This document shows, in pieces, positions 12,316-24,098 of a stretch of DNA of 64,000 bases. The stretch spans positions 33,056,501 to 33,120,500 of the forward strand of contig NC_073643.1 of the NCBI RefSeq assembly GCF_029407905.1, written 5' to 3'. How positions within the stretch are numbered: position 1 is the first letter of the stretch; each line of letters begins with the position of its first letter. A program made the position numbers and the translations under genes. The DNA comes from Bubalus kerabau (lineage: Eukaryota > Chordata > Mammalia > Artiodactyla > Bovidae). The notes below the pieces were generated by a model. The model was given only the letters and a program-made list of their open reading frames with translations, ran no database searches and was not told where the DNA came from.

Positions 12316-13010
12316 TTATTCAGTTGCTAAGTTGTATCCAACTCTTTGCAACCCCATGCTGCTGCTGCTGCTGCTGCTAAGTCACTTCAGTCGTATCCGA
12401 CTCTGTGCGACCCCATAGATGGAAGCCCACCAGGCTCCCCCATCCCTGGGATTCTCCAGGCAAGAACACTGGAGTGGCTTGCCATTTCCTTCTCCAATGC
12501 ATGAAAGTGAAAAGTGAAAGTGAAGTTGTGTCCGACTCTTAGCGCCATGGACTGCAGCAAACCAGGTTTCCCTGTCCTTCACTATTTCCCTGAGTTTGCT
12601 CAAACTCATGTCCATTGAGTCTGTGATGTTATCCAACTAACTCATTCTCCGTCACTTCTCCTCTTGCCATCAGTTTTTCCCAGCATGACAGTCTTTTACA
12701 GTGAGTCGGCTCTTTGCATTAGGTGCCCAAAGTATTGGAGCTTCAGTTTCAGTATCAATCCTTCCAATGTATATTCAGAGTTGATTTCTTTTAGGATTGA
12801 CTGGTTTGATCTCCTAGCTGTCTAAGGGACTCTCAAGAGTCCTCTCTAGCACCACAGTTAGAAAGCATAAATTCTGCAATGCTTAGCCTTCTTTTGTGGC
12901 CCAACTCTCACATCCATATATGATTACTAGAAAAACCATAGCTTTGACTATATGTACCTTTGTAGTCAAAATGATGTCTCTGGTTTTTGCTGCCTAGGTT
13001 GATATTACAT
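12316..13010 (-). mobile_element. BovB 3' portion, antisense, merged with a Bov-A2
   Basis: The left edge (ATTCAGTTGCTAAGTTGTAT...ACCCCATG) is the complement of the BovB terminus. From about 12545 on, the sequence is the complement of BovB ORF2's last segment (TCAAACTCATGTCCATTGAG, then GACTCTCAAGAGTCC, then CAACTCTCACATCCATATAT). Between them sits a Bov-A2. Frameshifts are frequent. Confidence 0.88.
12357..12545 (+). mobile_element. Partial Bov-A2 SINE inside or fused to BovB
   Basis: Begins with (CTG)n and TAAGTCACTTCAGTCGTATC. It contains the whole first monomer, the linker GAAAGTGAAAAGTGAAAGTG and only the first bases of monomer two, before passing into BovB at CCATGGACTGCAGC, a stretch common to both families. 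Confidence 0.88.
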
Positions 13011-13339
13011 TAAATGCTACCAACAATAGATGTTTTCCAGAACCTGTTTCTGCCAGTCCCTTTTAATGTGAATCAAACTGCATCTAAGAGATTTAAAGCC
13101 AAGAGCATAAGAGACAGAAAATAAAAATTAAGCACTGTTGAAAGTCAAGTCTATTTGGAGGCTCAGAAAGAAACAAAAAAGGCTGAAGACAACTGTGTGT
13201 GCAATAGTGTCAGCTCTCACACAAGTTAGGAGCCTTTGGAGAGCAACTGTTTCAAAATTAGCTTCTGAAAATCACTGATGTACCTATCAGTAGGCTGTCC
13301 TCTCCTTTTTCCACTCTCAAAAGCAGAAGGTCACTATGG

Positions 13340-13525
13340 CAGTGGTTCCCAAACTTGTCAGCATGTTGGAATCTCCTGGGGAGCTTCCAAAATCTCTGAG
13401 GAACTGTAATCCAATCTGTTAAAGGGATAGAGGGGATGCCTGATCTTTAAAATATTTCCAAGTTTTAAAAGATTTCCAAGATGATTCTACTCTGTAGATA
13501 GGTCTAGGAACCCCCGTCCTAGCAG
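13340..13525 (+). mobile_element. MER5A-type hAT MITE
   Basis: Starts CAGTGGTTCCCAAACTTGTC, contains AATCTCCTGGGGAGCTTCC and the partly complementary TTCCAAGATGATTCTACTC, and ends near GGAACCCCCGTCC. The inverted-end layout is that of MER5-type Charlie derivatives. Confidence 0.7.
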
Positions 13526-14038
13526 GTAGGATCAAGTAGAGATTTTCATCTGCTTCAAACCAAAAAGCAACTTCTGAAAGGACAATGACAATGGAGTTGG
13601 CAAGAAGATACTTCCTGCACTGAGCTGCCTAACCACAGCAAAATTAAACCAGGTTGCCAACTCTTTTATTGATTTCAGTCACTCAGTGAGCATTACTCAA
13701 TCAGGGACTGGGCTAGTGATGGAAAAGGAAATCCTCCAGAAAGCATCTTCACTACCTCCCAATAGTGCTGCCGGATCCCCAGGACTGGTGCTTGTTGAGG
13801 TCTGGAGAAGTCCCTGGGAATCAGTCTGGAGGTATGTGTGTTTCACATCTGTTAACCCTTCTCTGCATCTCTGGATCACTTCACTGGTGCAGTTAAGCTA
13901 TACATTAACTGCACCACTACCCTGTCTGGTCTCTTTCTCTAACCTGATTTTGTGGTATGCTTCTGTTGTACGCTCCTCAACATTTTACTGCATTGCTAAT
14001 TTGTTCGACATTTCTAAAAGCCAGTGACCATACCTCTG

Positions 14039-14246
14039 TTGCGTTAGTCACTCAGTCATGTCTCACTCTCTGCGACCCCATGGACTGTAGCCCACCAGGC
14101 TTCTCTGTCCAGGGGATTCTCCAGGCAAGAATACTGGAATGGATTGCTATTCCCTTCTCCAGGGGATCTTCCTGACCCAGGGATTGACCCTGGGTCTCCT
14201 GCATTGCAGGAAGATTCTTTATTGTCTGAACCCCCAGGGCAGCCCC
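14039..14246 (-). mobile_element. Bov-tA SINE, antisense
   Basis: GCGTTAGTCACTCAGTCATG at left, head complement AGATTCTTTATTGTCTGAAC and CCCCAGGGCAGCCCC at right. Confidence 0.93.
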
Positions 14247-14714
14247 AGTTAGGCAGCACTGAATTCTGAGGGCCCAGCCCAGTGCTAACACCCTCAATTA
14301 TTATGTGGGAATAAGTAAACAAACATGGGAGTTGTGAACCACATGAAGCATCTAGGTCTTCTCAGCCTCCCCTGTTTCTCTCCAAACCAGGATCTCAGTC
14401 AAAGAGCTTGCTAGACATTCCCTCCCAGGTTGTTACATGGAAATAAAAGCCTGTTCCCCAAGAAGTACACTCTCAAAGCCACAAAGAAAGACTATCACCT
14501 TTATAAGGACCTAACAAATGGCAAAGCAGAGAAAAGACTGGCAACCCAAGAGTCTTCAAGGCAGACATGGAAATGAGCTTATAGGCTGGTTATGTGTGAT
14601 CCCTTTTCTTATACAGGGAAGGAAACTGAGGTCTGTAAAGACAAAGGAATGCAACAACTTGATTGAGATCATACACATTATTAAACAGTACTGTCCAGCG
14701 TTTAAAAATCCTTT

Positions 14715-14793
14715 TATTGGCCAAAAAGTTCATTTAGGTTTCTCCATGAGATGTTAGAGAATAACCCAAACCAACTTCTTGGCTAACCCAATA
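14715..14793. mobile_element. Mariner-type MITE
   Basis: About 79-bp palindromic element: TATTGGCCAAAAAGTTCATT on the left and the complementary AACTTCTTGGCTAACCCAAT on the right, flanked by TA. This is the short, terminal-inverted-repeat-only form of a bovine/mammalian mariner. The left arm lacks three bases compared with the right. Confidence 0.85.
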
Positions 14794-15165
14794 CTACTTC
14801 TGAGATTCACAACACATTATGACAATAAGCTGACAACATTTTATGAGATTTTTGTTAATTCTAGTGAATGAACACCTTGCTTCTCCCACCCATTACTACA
14901 AAAACCACCATGGAAATTAGTGTTACCAATTACCATGAAATGTGAAAATTGCCATGTGTTTTAAATTGTATAATTATTACACGTTTATTCTTACATATAT
15001 TTTCATTCAAAATAATCCTATTCAATAACGTTGCATACTTTCAAATAATATTTTAATCTTAGAAAAGTCTAGAATGGGGATTTGTCCGCAAACATCCATC
15101 TTTGGATCCCTAGGTCATGTCAACTACAGCGGGTGTCTGTATGTGTGTTTTCTTTTTTCATCTAG

Positions 15166-15387
15166 ATGTGCAACTCACAAATGAAAAGCAGGCAGACCAG
15201 AAAGCCATTAATGCTATCGTTATAAATTCAGTATCCGAATTCAATATCACAGATGGACCAGCCAAGGAAACCCCCAGTGAGAAAAAACTGTCAGAATCCA
15301 GCATATCACTGTCCTCCCTTGAAGAAAGCCAAACGAAATTTTCCTACCTCCAAACTGATACTTCAGTTCATCCGAGAGACACTGATG
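15166..15387 (+). CDS. MDFIC2: MDFIC2-like internal coding exon (partial gene)
   Basis: Internal exon of 222 bases. It is preceded by a pyrimidine-rich tract and ends in AG (15164-15165), and it is followed by a GTATGT donor at 15388. It opens two bases into a codon and closes after the first base of a codon, so it is a phase 1-1 exon contributing 74 codons. The peptide (from about DVQLTNEKQADQ to SVHPRDTD) is hydrophilic and rich in Ser, Thr, Glu and Lys, with no membrane segment, as expected of the disordered N-terminal half of MyoD-family-inhibitor-domain proteins. An in-frame ATG at 15117 lies upstream of the acceptor and would read through the splice signal, so I do not take it as the start. 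The real start must lie in an upstream exon that I could not identify. Joining to 24099 restores a GAG codon. Assignment to MDFIC2 depends on the next exon. Confidence 0.72.
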
Positions 15388-16229
15388 GTATGTTTCTCAC
15401 AATCAACCCATCTCTAAATAAAGCTCCCCAACCCCCAGCCCCTGGAAAATCATCACATATGCTGTTAGGGGGAAAAAAAAGTCTTTATGAATATTAAACA
15501 GGAAGACTTTGATTTGAAAACTCTGGTGAATGACACATGTCAAGGTCACCTTGCAATTACGAGGTGCTTGGCAGGTTGTTTGCTCTCCAAGGTAGGAGTC
15601 TGAGGCAAAGTGTTTTAAATAGCTTGAGTGAGGTATAATCATCCTGGCTATGGAGTTATTAAGTAAATTTTTTAAATGGCCAATTTTTTTCTCTTCTTGG
15701 ATCTGGAACTATTCAACCTTTGAGTCTAGACTGAGAGGACTGAGAGGAGAAGAAGGCAGAGTGGAATAGTATCAAAAAGTTGAAAAAGTGTAAAAATAAA
15801 CTTCTTTAACTATAAGGATGCTGACATCAGCAGCCTGTGGGAAAAGGTTGGTTCCTCTGGTAACACTACCTCCTAGACATTTGAATCAGTGCAAAGCTAC
15901 AAAACCATCTCGATGTATGACATAAGAGGCATGTTTCATTTGCAAAACCAATTTCAAACTGAGCTGATGTTAAATGATCAGCATAGTCAAGTTCAAAGTA
16001 ATGGACTTCAGACTAAGACATATGGAATTTTAGTCAGGCTAACTTTGCAGTGACCTTTACAGAAGATGCAAATCACTCAAGAGCTTTATAATATTCCATA
16101 TTGATATTTGCATTTAAGGAAAACTCGAAGTTTCTCAAAGGAAAACATAACAGGGTATAGTTTCTGGTCTATATTTAAATTCATATTTGCCTTTCAAAAT
16201 AAGACAAAAAATGAAATGAACTCTGTATA

Positions 16230-16430
16230 ACAGGAACTTTGAAATCACATCAGTTTAATTCCTGACTCAAATTTATTCACTGTATAAAACTGGATAAAGT
16301 TTTACCACCTATGAATCTCAGACTTTCAGTTATATAATGGTGCTAGTAACATGCCATACGGTGTTTTGAAGATCAAATGAAACAGCATGGGTAAAACATC
16401 CCAAAGTCTATCACATAATGGGTGTCTAAT
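16230..16430 (+). mobile_element. MIR-like relic
   Basis: GAAATCACATCAGTTTAATT, ACCACCTATGAATCTCAGAC and GTGTTTTGAAGATCAAATGA keep the MIR order. Strongly diverged. Confidence 0.45.
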
Positions 16431-19067
16431 TTTTGCTTTTATTATGATTATGGTTTTAAAAAGTAAGGAAAAGATTTCTAATACATGTTATATATGATCT
16501 TGTGAAAATGTCATGGATGCTTGGACCAGAAGCTACAGACAGGATCTCCTGCAAATGCAGTTGCCAGATGATAATGTGAATAATGAAGCATGGAGATAAA
16601 CAACAGGCATTGGTGACTATTATGGCAAGGTAAAGAGCACCGCCTCTACTCAGCTCCAACTAATTGTTGCCAGAAGGAAAAAGAGGTTCAGAGTTGCCAG
16701 ACCTAGAATGTTACACGCAACCTCTCAATTTGTAAGTGTTGGCAACACTTATGATGTTGCCAGCTTCCTTTATGAAGCCCCAGATACTCACAACGAGACA
16801 TGGATTTTGGCTAACTCTGGCCTGTAGACTGCCAGGTTATGACCTTGAGTCAAGATGATGTCCATATTTCTTGTTTTGTTAGAGCTTGGTGCTAATCAAG
16901 AAAACAGGCAATACAACAGCATTCTCAGCATTTTGACACTAAAAAATTCTGTCAAATCATGTCAGCGTTACACAGCTCTTGTAATGATTCCAGAATCAGG
17001 AATTCCCATTATATGTATCCACACACACACACGTATAGCAGAAACACTCTGACCTGTCTTATCAGGTATCTTGGCAGAATGAGAAGGCCAATGCAGTCAG
17101 CATGTTGCCTGAACCCTTGTATTCTCAGGGAAGACGCAAATGACTATTCTGTTAAAATGGCAACCCTACTCTGGTGCCTCATGTAGGAAAAAAACTATTC
17201 ACTCTGCAAAAGAGCAAAGGAGATTCATGAAGACCACTGAATTAGACTGTCTTGTTAAGGCCTGGACCAAGGATACTGTGGCCCAGGAAATTCCAATATT
17301 AAGCTAACAGCCTAGGTAATAGTTTACCCTTCATTTCCCTAGCTGTAAAAAAAAAAAAAAAACCTCCCTACCAAGCTAAGCACTTTTGGTATCTGGTTAA
17401 AAGACAGTAAAACATCCAGACAAGGGCCCACAAACAGTGTGAAGAAACTCTTATTATCCTGGACAGCAAACATCAAGGAACTAAAACAGTTAAATCAGAT
17501 TCACTTCATTTTAGGAAATTTTGATAGTAATTAATTTAAGGATGCAGAAATTGAGAGCTGGGGTCATTGTTCATACTGAGATAAATACAGAAATATCTTT
17601 CAGGAACAGCAGGGGAAACAGAAGGGAAAAGAGAAGACTGCGTCCACTTTCATGTAGTTTGTGGTTAATTTATTTTCAAATATATAAATGAGTGCATAGG
17701 AATGGATGCTTAATTGCTAATATCTATTATTTATATACATTTCCCCACTTAAAACAAGGATGGAGAAGCCTCACACATGCAGATTTTGTAAAATGTGCTT
17801 CATCCATTAGCACAGTTCATGGTGTGTGCACTGATGGGAATTTAAGAAGGATCTTTACTGCGCATCACACACTATGTGCTGCGACATTATTATTAAATCA
17901 TGGCTCATCTGTGTGGTCCCATTCCTGGAGAAAAGGGGAGAAGTCCAGAGCACTATCTGTGCTTCTGCTTCTATGATCTGACTGTACAAGCATCCCGGTG
18001 GATGATAAAACCAGGGATATACATACTATGAGAAAACAGGCTGCTTAAAAAGAATCCTGAGAATATACCTAATGGATGTATAATTTTGAATCTGAGGTGT
18101 CTCATCCAAGTGGAAGAGGAAAATCATAAATATAAGACACCTCAAAAGAATAGTCTTAATTACACCATGGACTACTGAATAAAATGATTACATTTTCTAC
18201 ACTGTAAATTTCATACAATTAAATGCAATAGTGTCACCTTATAAAATGTTTCAATTTTATAATTATTTCAGTTCATTTGCTCAGAAAAAAACATAAGCAC
18301 AAATTTACTAAGTATCACCCAAATCTAGTCATTCTAGTTCTAAAGAACTAACTTGAATGTTAGTTGTGCTTGTCTGAACTTAAATAGATCTTGACATATT
18401 TAAGTAGTTATTAAAATTGATAAAATCAGGGATGATACCCCAGCTAGAGAAAGGCAGTCACACTTTATCTATTTCCATTCTGCATTACAGACTTTTTTGA
18501 AGAACTTAATGTTGGGGGAGTGGGAACCAATTTTTATACTTTTGAACCCAAAACTTCCAGTAACCAGTTGGAGCCACCATGTCATGAATCTTGTTATTAA
18601 CGCCAAGTTCTCTCGGTGACAGAACACTAACCATAATGTACCAGAATATGCCGTTTGGATGAGGTTCATCTTGTCCTTTGCTTTGTTTTTGTTTTTAATT
18701 TTGTTTTGGGAGAAGAGGATAGGATTATTTTTTTAATCTGTATTTTTTAAAATCATGTCCTTGCCACTTTGGAAAATGATTCCCAAAGATGCCGGAGCTA
18801 TGCTTCTGGAGTTGAGAAGTGTGACAGGGACCAGAGAGGGCAGCTACAGCCACCTCTGGTTCCGCCCTCCTCCTGATTCCAGACATGGTGGTGGCAAGAA
18901 CGACAGCTAGAAGGGCAAACTCAGAGAGGACAGGATCGTGAGTGAGGGACTGACCTCAGGTACACTAGTGGAAATTCCTTTGCACTGTTACCGTCTCCTT
19001 TTTAACTAAATATGATCTTTTCTAATGAGGCAGATTCTGCCTCTCTTTTTCTCCCATATTTTTTTTT

Positions 19068-19190
19068 TTTATTTTTTGGCCATGTGGTACAGCATGTGGG
19101 ATTCTAAGTTCCCTGACCAGGGATCAAACCTGTGTCCCCTGCATTGGAAGTGCAGAATCTTAACAACTGGACCATGAGGGGAGTTCCCTG
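19068..19190 (-). mobile_element. CHR-type tRNA-Glu SINE, antisense
   Basis: TTTTTTGGCCATGTGG at left, GATCAAACCTGTGTCCCCTG in the centre and AGGGGAGTTCCC at right are the complement of a CHR SINE. Flanked by CTGCCTCT on both sides (19037-19046 region and 19188-19195). Confidence 0.82.
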
Positions 19191-19199
19191 CCTCTTTAA

Positions 19200-19915
19200 A
19201 TGTGAAGTATGCTTGATTTCCAGGACTGTGTTAGCTTCAAGTATATAGCATAGTGACTCAGTATTTTTGCAGATTATACTCTACTATGCTGCTGCTGCTG
19301 CTAAGTCGCTTCAGTCGTGTCCGACTCTGTGCGACCCCATAGACGGCAGCCCACCAGGCTCCCCGGCCCTGGGATTCTCCAGGCAAGAACACTGGAGTGG
19401 GTTACCATTTCCTTCTCCAATGCATGAAAGTGAAAAGTGAAAGTGAAGTCGCCCAGTCGTGCTCGACTCCCAGCGACCCCATGGACTGCAGCCCACCAGG
19501 CTCCTCCGTCCATGGGATTTTCCAGGCAAGAGTACTGGAGTGGGATGCCATTGCCTTCTCCGATACTCTACTATAGGTTATTATAAAATAACAAGTATGA
19601 TTTCCTGTGCTGTACTGTACATCCTTGTTGCTTACCTATTTTATATACTGTAGTTTGTATCTGTGAAGCCCATACCCCTAATTTGCCCCCCTTTCTATCT
19701 CCACTTTAGCAACCACGTTAAGATATGGTGTACCTGTACAAGGGAATACTACTCAATCATAAAAAAGAATGAAATGCTGGCACTTGCAAGAACGTAGATG
19801 GAACTACAGAATATTATGCTTAGTGAAGTAAGTCAGGCAGAGAAAGACAAACTTGATATGTGGAACCAAAAGTAATACAAATGAATGCATATATAAAACA
19901 GAAACAGATTCTCCC
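19200..19915 (-). mobile_element. 5'-inverted (twin-primed) L1, split by a Bov-A2
   Basis: 19200-19275 and 19575-19700 are the complement of the ruminant L1 3' end (GAAGTATGCTTGATTTCC..., CTGTGCTGTACTGTACATCC, CTTGTTGCTTACCTATTTTA). From about 19720 the orientation flips: AAGGGAATACTACTCAATCA, GAAGTAAGTCAGGCAGAGAA and AAACAGAAACAGATTC are sense L1 from just upstream of the 3' part. Orientation and order fit one insertion with a 5' inversion. Confidence 0.72.
19288..19562 (+). mobile_element. Full-length Bov-A2 SINE
   Basis: (CTG)n head, two monomers, linker GAAAGTGAAAAGTGAAAGTG and end GCCTTCTCCG. Perfect 12-bp target-site duplication ATACTCTACTAT at 19276-19287 and 19563-19574. Inserted into the L1 antisense segment, so it is younger than that L1. 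Confidence 0.96.
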
Positions 19916-20054
19916 CCTTAAACAGCCAATATTCTAATTACATTTGGAATGGTCCAGAGGCTGCAGTAGTCCTTCAGGATCATAAGAGTATCACTTAGCA
20001 CTTCACAGTCTTCACATCCTCCATGCACCCTAGGGGTGAAAGTAAAGAGGAAAT

Positions 20055-20322
20055 GCTGCTGCTAAGTCACTTCAGTCGTGTCCGACTCTGTGCGACCCCA
20101 TAGACGGCAGCCCACCAGGCTTCCCCGTCCCTGGGATTCTCCAGGCAAGAACACTGGAGTGGGTTGCCATTTCCTTCTTCGATGCATGAAGTGAAAAGTG
20201 AAAGTGAAGTCGTTCAGTCATGTCTGACCCTCAGCGACCCCATGGACTGCAGCCTTCCAGGCTCCTCCATCCATGGGATTTTCCAGGCAAGAGTACTGGA
20301 GTGGGGTGCCATTGCCTTCTCC
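20055..20322 (+). mobile_element. Full-length Bov-A2 SINE
   Basis: Two monomers and linker as in the copy at 19288. Perfect 11-bp target-site duplication AAAGAGGAAAT at 20044-20054 and 20324-20334. Confidence 0.96.
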
Positions 20323-20324
20323 AA

Positions 20325-20366
20325 AAGAGGAAATAAAAGCACCCTAAGAGGAAATAAAAGCACCCT
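20325..20366. repeat. 21-bp tandem duplication beside the Bov-A2 3' end
   Basis: Two exact copies (20325-20345 and 20346-20366) of a 21-bp unit that begins AAGAGGAAATAAAAGC and ends ACCCT. The first copy overlaps the right target-site duplication. Confidence 0.95.
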
Positions 20367-21750
20367 AAGAGGGTTTTTGTCATGGCTTCTTGCTCAAAGG
20401 CAAATACCACATTCGGCTGAATGGCCTGCAGGTCTCAGATCTCCTTTAACTCAGGTTTAAGGAAGGAAGAAGTGAGAAATGAGATGGGTATCCTGACAGC
20501 AACATGCGGAGCCTACGCTGTGATGCCAGGTAGGTCAATAAAAGGAATTTAATACGTAAGGAATGTGCCGCAAAGGTATGAAGAGAGCTGAAAAGTCAAG
20601 TGAGGAAATTAGCAATAATAGGAAAGCTCTGCCACCTCTTCTTTTGGTCCCTCCTAGTTACCAGTAGATCATCAGTATGCACATTAGCTCCTCAGCCACT
20701 AGTAACTATTAGTAGACAAAACAGAAGTAAGTGGCACCAGCAGAAGCCACAGAGAGAAGGGCATTTGGAAGAAGATAAAACCAAAGAGAAGATTCAAAGC
20801 AGAGAGCTTTGTAGCCTGAGGTAAGGATTTAGGACCTACTTCTAAAGGGAGAGTGAGATGTTCTAATTTATGATTTTAAATATCACAAGGGCTAATGAAT
20901 TTGAGGTGGGCTCATGTGGAAGCAGTGTCCTGGACAGGAGGCTGTTACCATGGACCTGATAGTGGCTACAGCTAAGATAGTGGACAGAGGCTGACGAATT
21001 TCAAATAGGACTCTGCAAGGAAATCAGTGAAACTCAGGAGAGAATTGGGTGGAGAGGGTATGATGAGGAAAAGAAAAATGAGAGGAATGAGGTGCAGCTT
21101 TGAGGCAATTCATATGTGCATTCAGGAGCCATTCACAAGATAAAATTAGGGAAGAGACAGGTTTGTGGAATGTGGGAAAGAGGGAGCTCCATGATGCAAG
21201 GTGGCCTTGCTAAGTGAGAGATGTTCTGAACACAGTGCAGATGAGATGAGACGCAGGTGGCTGGATGGATGCTGGGCACGAGGTCATGATACTTGAGATT
21301 GGCCACGAGGAGTGCTAATGATAGGCTATGGAACATCAAGTTCATGCAACATTAAAGTCCTAAGGAATACTGCAGGCAAAGGAAAATAGACCCATTCAGG
21401 AGAATGGAAAGTCCAATTCTCTTTTCAAACAGTTGAGACTTTTCCCCTGAACTGCTTACGCTACTTTTGTGCAAACAAAAATGGACCATACGCAAAACAG
21501 TTTCCCCTGATCATGCAGAATTATTTAATACGTTTTTTAGGAACTGTGTGGAACACACTTGAAAGTGGGGGGGAAAATCTGTTTTCAATTCATTAATATT
21601 GCTGTGTTTTTCTGGGCTAGAGGCTCTGCCTTTTATAACCAAATAAAAAGGACTGACTTATAAACAGAAAAAGAATAATGGGCTCTATTCTCAAGTGCAA
21701 GATAGAGATAAGGAAGGAAACAAATGCCAGCTTGCCCAAAAGATTAGGTC

Positions 21751-21764
21751 AATATATATATAGT

Positions 21765-21800
<36 letters not shown>

Positions 21801-21803
21801 TAC
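21751..21803. repeat. (TA)n microsatellite
   Basis: Alternating TA for about 50 bases with two interruptions. Confidence 0.95.
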
Positions 21804-24098
21804 ATAAAATCTATGGTGTACATCAGAAGCAGAGACCTCCAGGGTCTGACAACTTGAGGAGATGTTGGCAAGAGGATTCAAACCAGTTATATACCCACAG
21901 GAAATTACAAGGCCATTTCACAAACAGGTTTTCACACTCTGATAGGAAATACCAGCTCCCATCCCCAGAGGACACCCTGCACCCAACCTGACTTATTTCT
22001 AAACCAAACTTTGAGTCTTGTAATACTTACAAATGACAGGATCTGGTGGGTAAATTATTTTTATATGGTCACAGACCTGAGTAAGTCTCTGATTCTCCAG
22101 TCTAAGAGATCAGGGAGCATTTGCTTGGAATATTTTCTCCTGAGAGTCTCTTCTTTACCAGGGGCTGCTAGAGCAGCAGTCTTGGCATTAAAAAAAAAAA
22201 AAAAAGTGATGAGGCTTTATGCCCAAGATCTTTGACCACCAACACGCCCTCTTCAGAAATGCATACTGAGAATAGTCTATGAACGGCACTCACTCACTGA
22301 TGAATTTTTGTGGGTGATTTGTAGTGACTTGTGACCTATGGGTGAGTTGGCCACATGCTAGAAGCTGGCTCTAAGGGAATAAAAATACACCCTGTCTGGC
22401 AGAGAGATGAGTACACACACCATAGACGTATTATGAAATAGGCCACCTAAACTATAAATACTGAGTAATGGCCACAGCACCTGCAACAATATATAGCAAT
22501 TAAAGTGGTCATAAAAGTTATGGCCTGGTTCTTTACCACTCTGTCTTACTGGGAAGAAAGAATCAGAGGGTGAGAGGCTGGGGAGAGGGCAGGAGGGACT
22601 GAGGGATGAAGGAAGATTTTTGTTTATCTGTATGCAGAACTCATTTTAGACCTTTATATATAGATATTTTTAAATAAATTAGAATGAGTGTATTTAAAAT
22701 ATTTGTTCCCTTTCAGAGAATTTCCATGTTCTCCCTTCTCTTAAACACTAAGCAGTGTTGCGCAACAGAAGAGCAGTTCTGTTATGAATAACAGAAAAAA
22801 GTTTTCCGGAAGACATTCTTAAGAAGTCAATGGATGGGGACCTAAAAACACTTAGACAGCACTGGCAGATGATGCAGAAAGCAGAATTTGCAGGCTTGTG
22901 TAGTCAGTCAACTGAAGTCTGAAGACCAAAGATTACTAACATTCTTAATGGAGGAAAAATAGATTACAAAAGTGTAATAATGTTAATTGACTGATACGCC
23001 CATTAGGAGAGGGGAATTTTCCCCAGTTCACACTAAAATGTTACTTTCAACCATCAGCAGTCTTCAGTATACTGATTTTAATTAATTAGATGATATATCA
23101 TATGAACACTTACCTACCCTTTTTAAAAACTCTTACATGTTTTTGAGACTTTCTTAACTTAAAAAAAAAAAAAAGAAGGAGGGAGGAAGAATGAAGAAAG
23201 AAAAGGAAAGAAGTTATAATTTTAACAAAAGAACTACTTCATCTTCTAACTAATTTCCTTTATAGAAGCAAACAAACAAAAATAATCCATAACCCATCAC
23301 AGCTGCTTGGCTAGAATTACCAATTACCTTCGATGCCTTAGAGATACTTTTCATATTTTTACAAGTCTGCATAGCAAATTTCTAAAACAGTTTTCTTACA
23401 TAGGACTGATAAGATTTATACCATTTTAGGTGTATATGATGATGTATTTCATTTAACTATATAAAATCAAGGTTGATTCCTCGCTGATCTCCTGGAGGAA
23501 AAATGAGACAGGGCTTAAAAATAATATACTACCACAAACAACTACGATTATTTAAAAAGTAATTTATGTTAGGTTTTGAAATGTGCTTTTCACTGGCACT
23601 GAATATGGGTGTGGCAGATTTACTGGAATCCACATCAAACAAATAAAAAAGCCTTGTGACGAGAAGCCAGAAATGTGGATGGTCTCTCCTTGTCCCCAAA
23701 TCTAATTGCTCCTGAAAGCTCCCAGCACTTGAGGAGGACTTGCTCTTTTCCAGACCACTGCAAGGTTTCAAGAGAGGTAGCTAATTGTGCAACTTCCCAG
23801 CACCTCTATACACAATGTAAATATAGGAGTTTAGAAAAGGGACAGCACTTTAAATAACCAGATTATGTGGAATCAATAGGAAATGCTCAGGAAGTTAATA
23901 AAGCAATTACTTAAGTAGAGTGAGTACTGGACAGGGGGTGGGAGCAGTTGAGAAAATAACGGTGTACATCACCTCCAATACAGATAAATAATTAAGAGTC
24001 GGCTATAAAGTTATCAAACACACCACTGCACATGCTTGCCCTGCATCTGCATCCCCAGATGAGCCACATTTAATTGTCTTTCTTTCTTCTTTCCACAG

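Larger units (their letters stand above)
15388..24098 (+). other. MDFIC2: Intron between the two MDFIC2-like coding exons
   Basis: GT (15388) to AG (24098), 8711 bases, phase 1. It holds a MIR-like relic (about 16230-16430), a GTTGCCAG word cluster with a palindrome (16560-16763), a CHR SINE, a twin-primed L1 broken by a Bov-A2, a second Bov-A2, and a (TA)n tract. The remainder (15388-16230, 16770-19068, 20367-21750, 21804-24098) is AT-rich with no repeat or coding signal that I recognise. Confidence 0.7.

Noticed and set aside
13686..14027. 113-codon ORF that might hold the first MDFIC2 exon
   Set aside because: It lies in a plausible position, but no donor with the required phase and no family similarity could be shown.
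17692..17976. 94-codon intronic ORF
   Set aside because: No domain and no splice borders. Judged chance.
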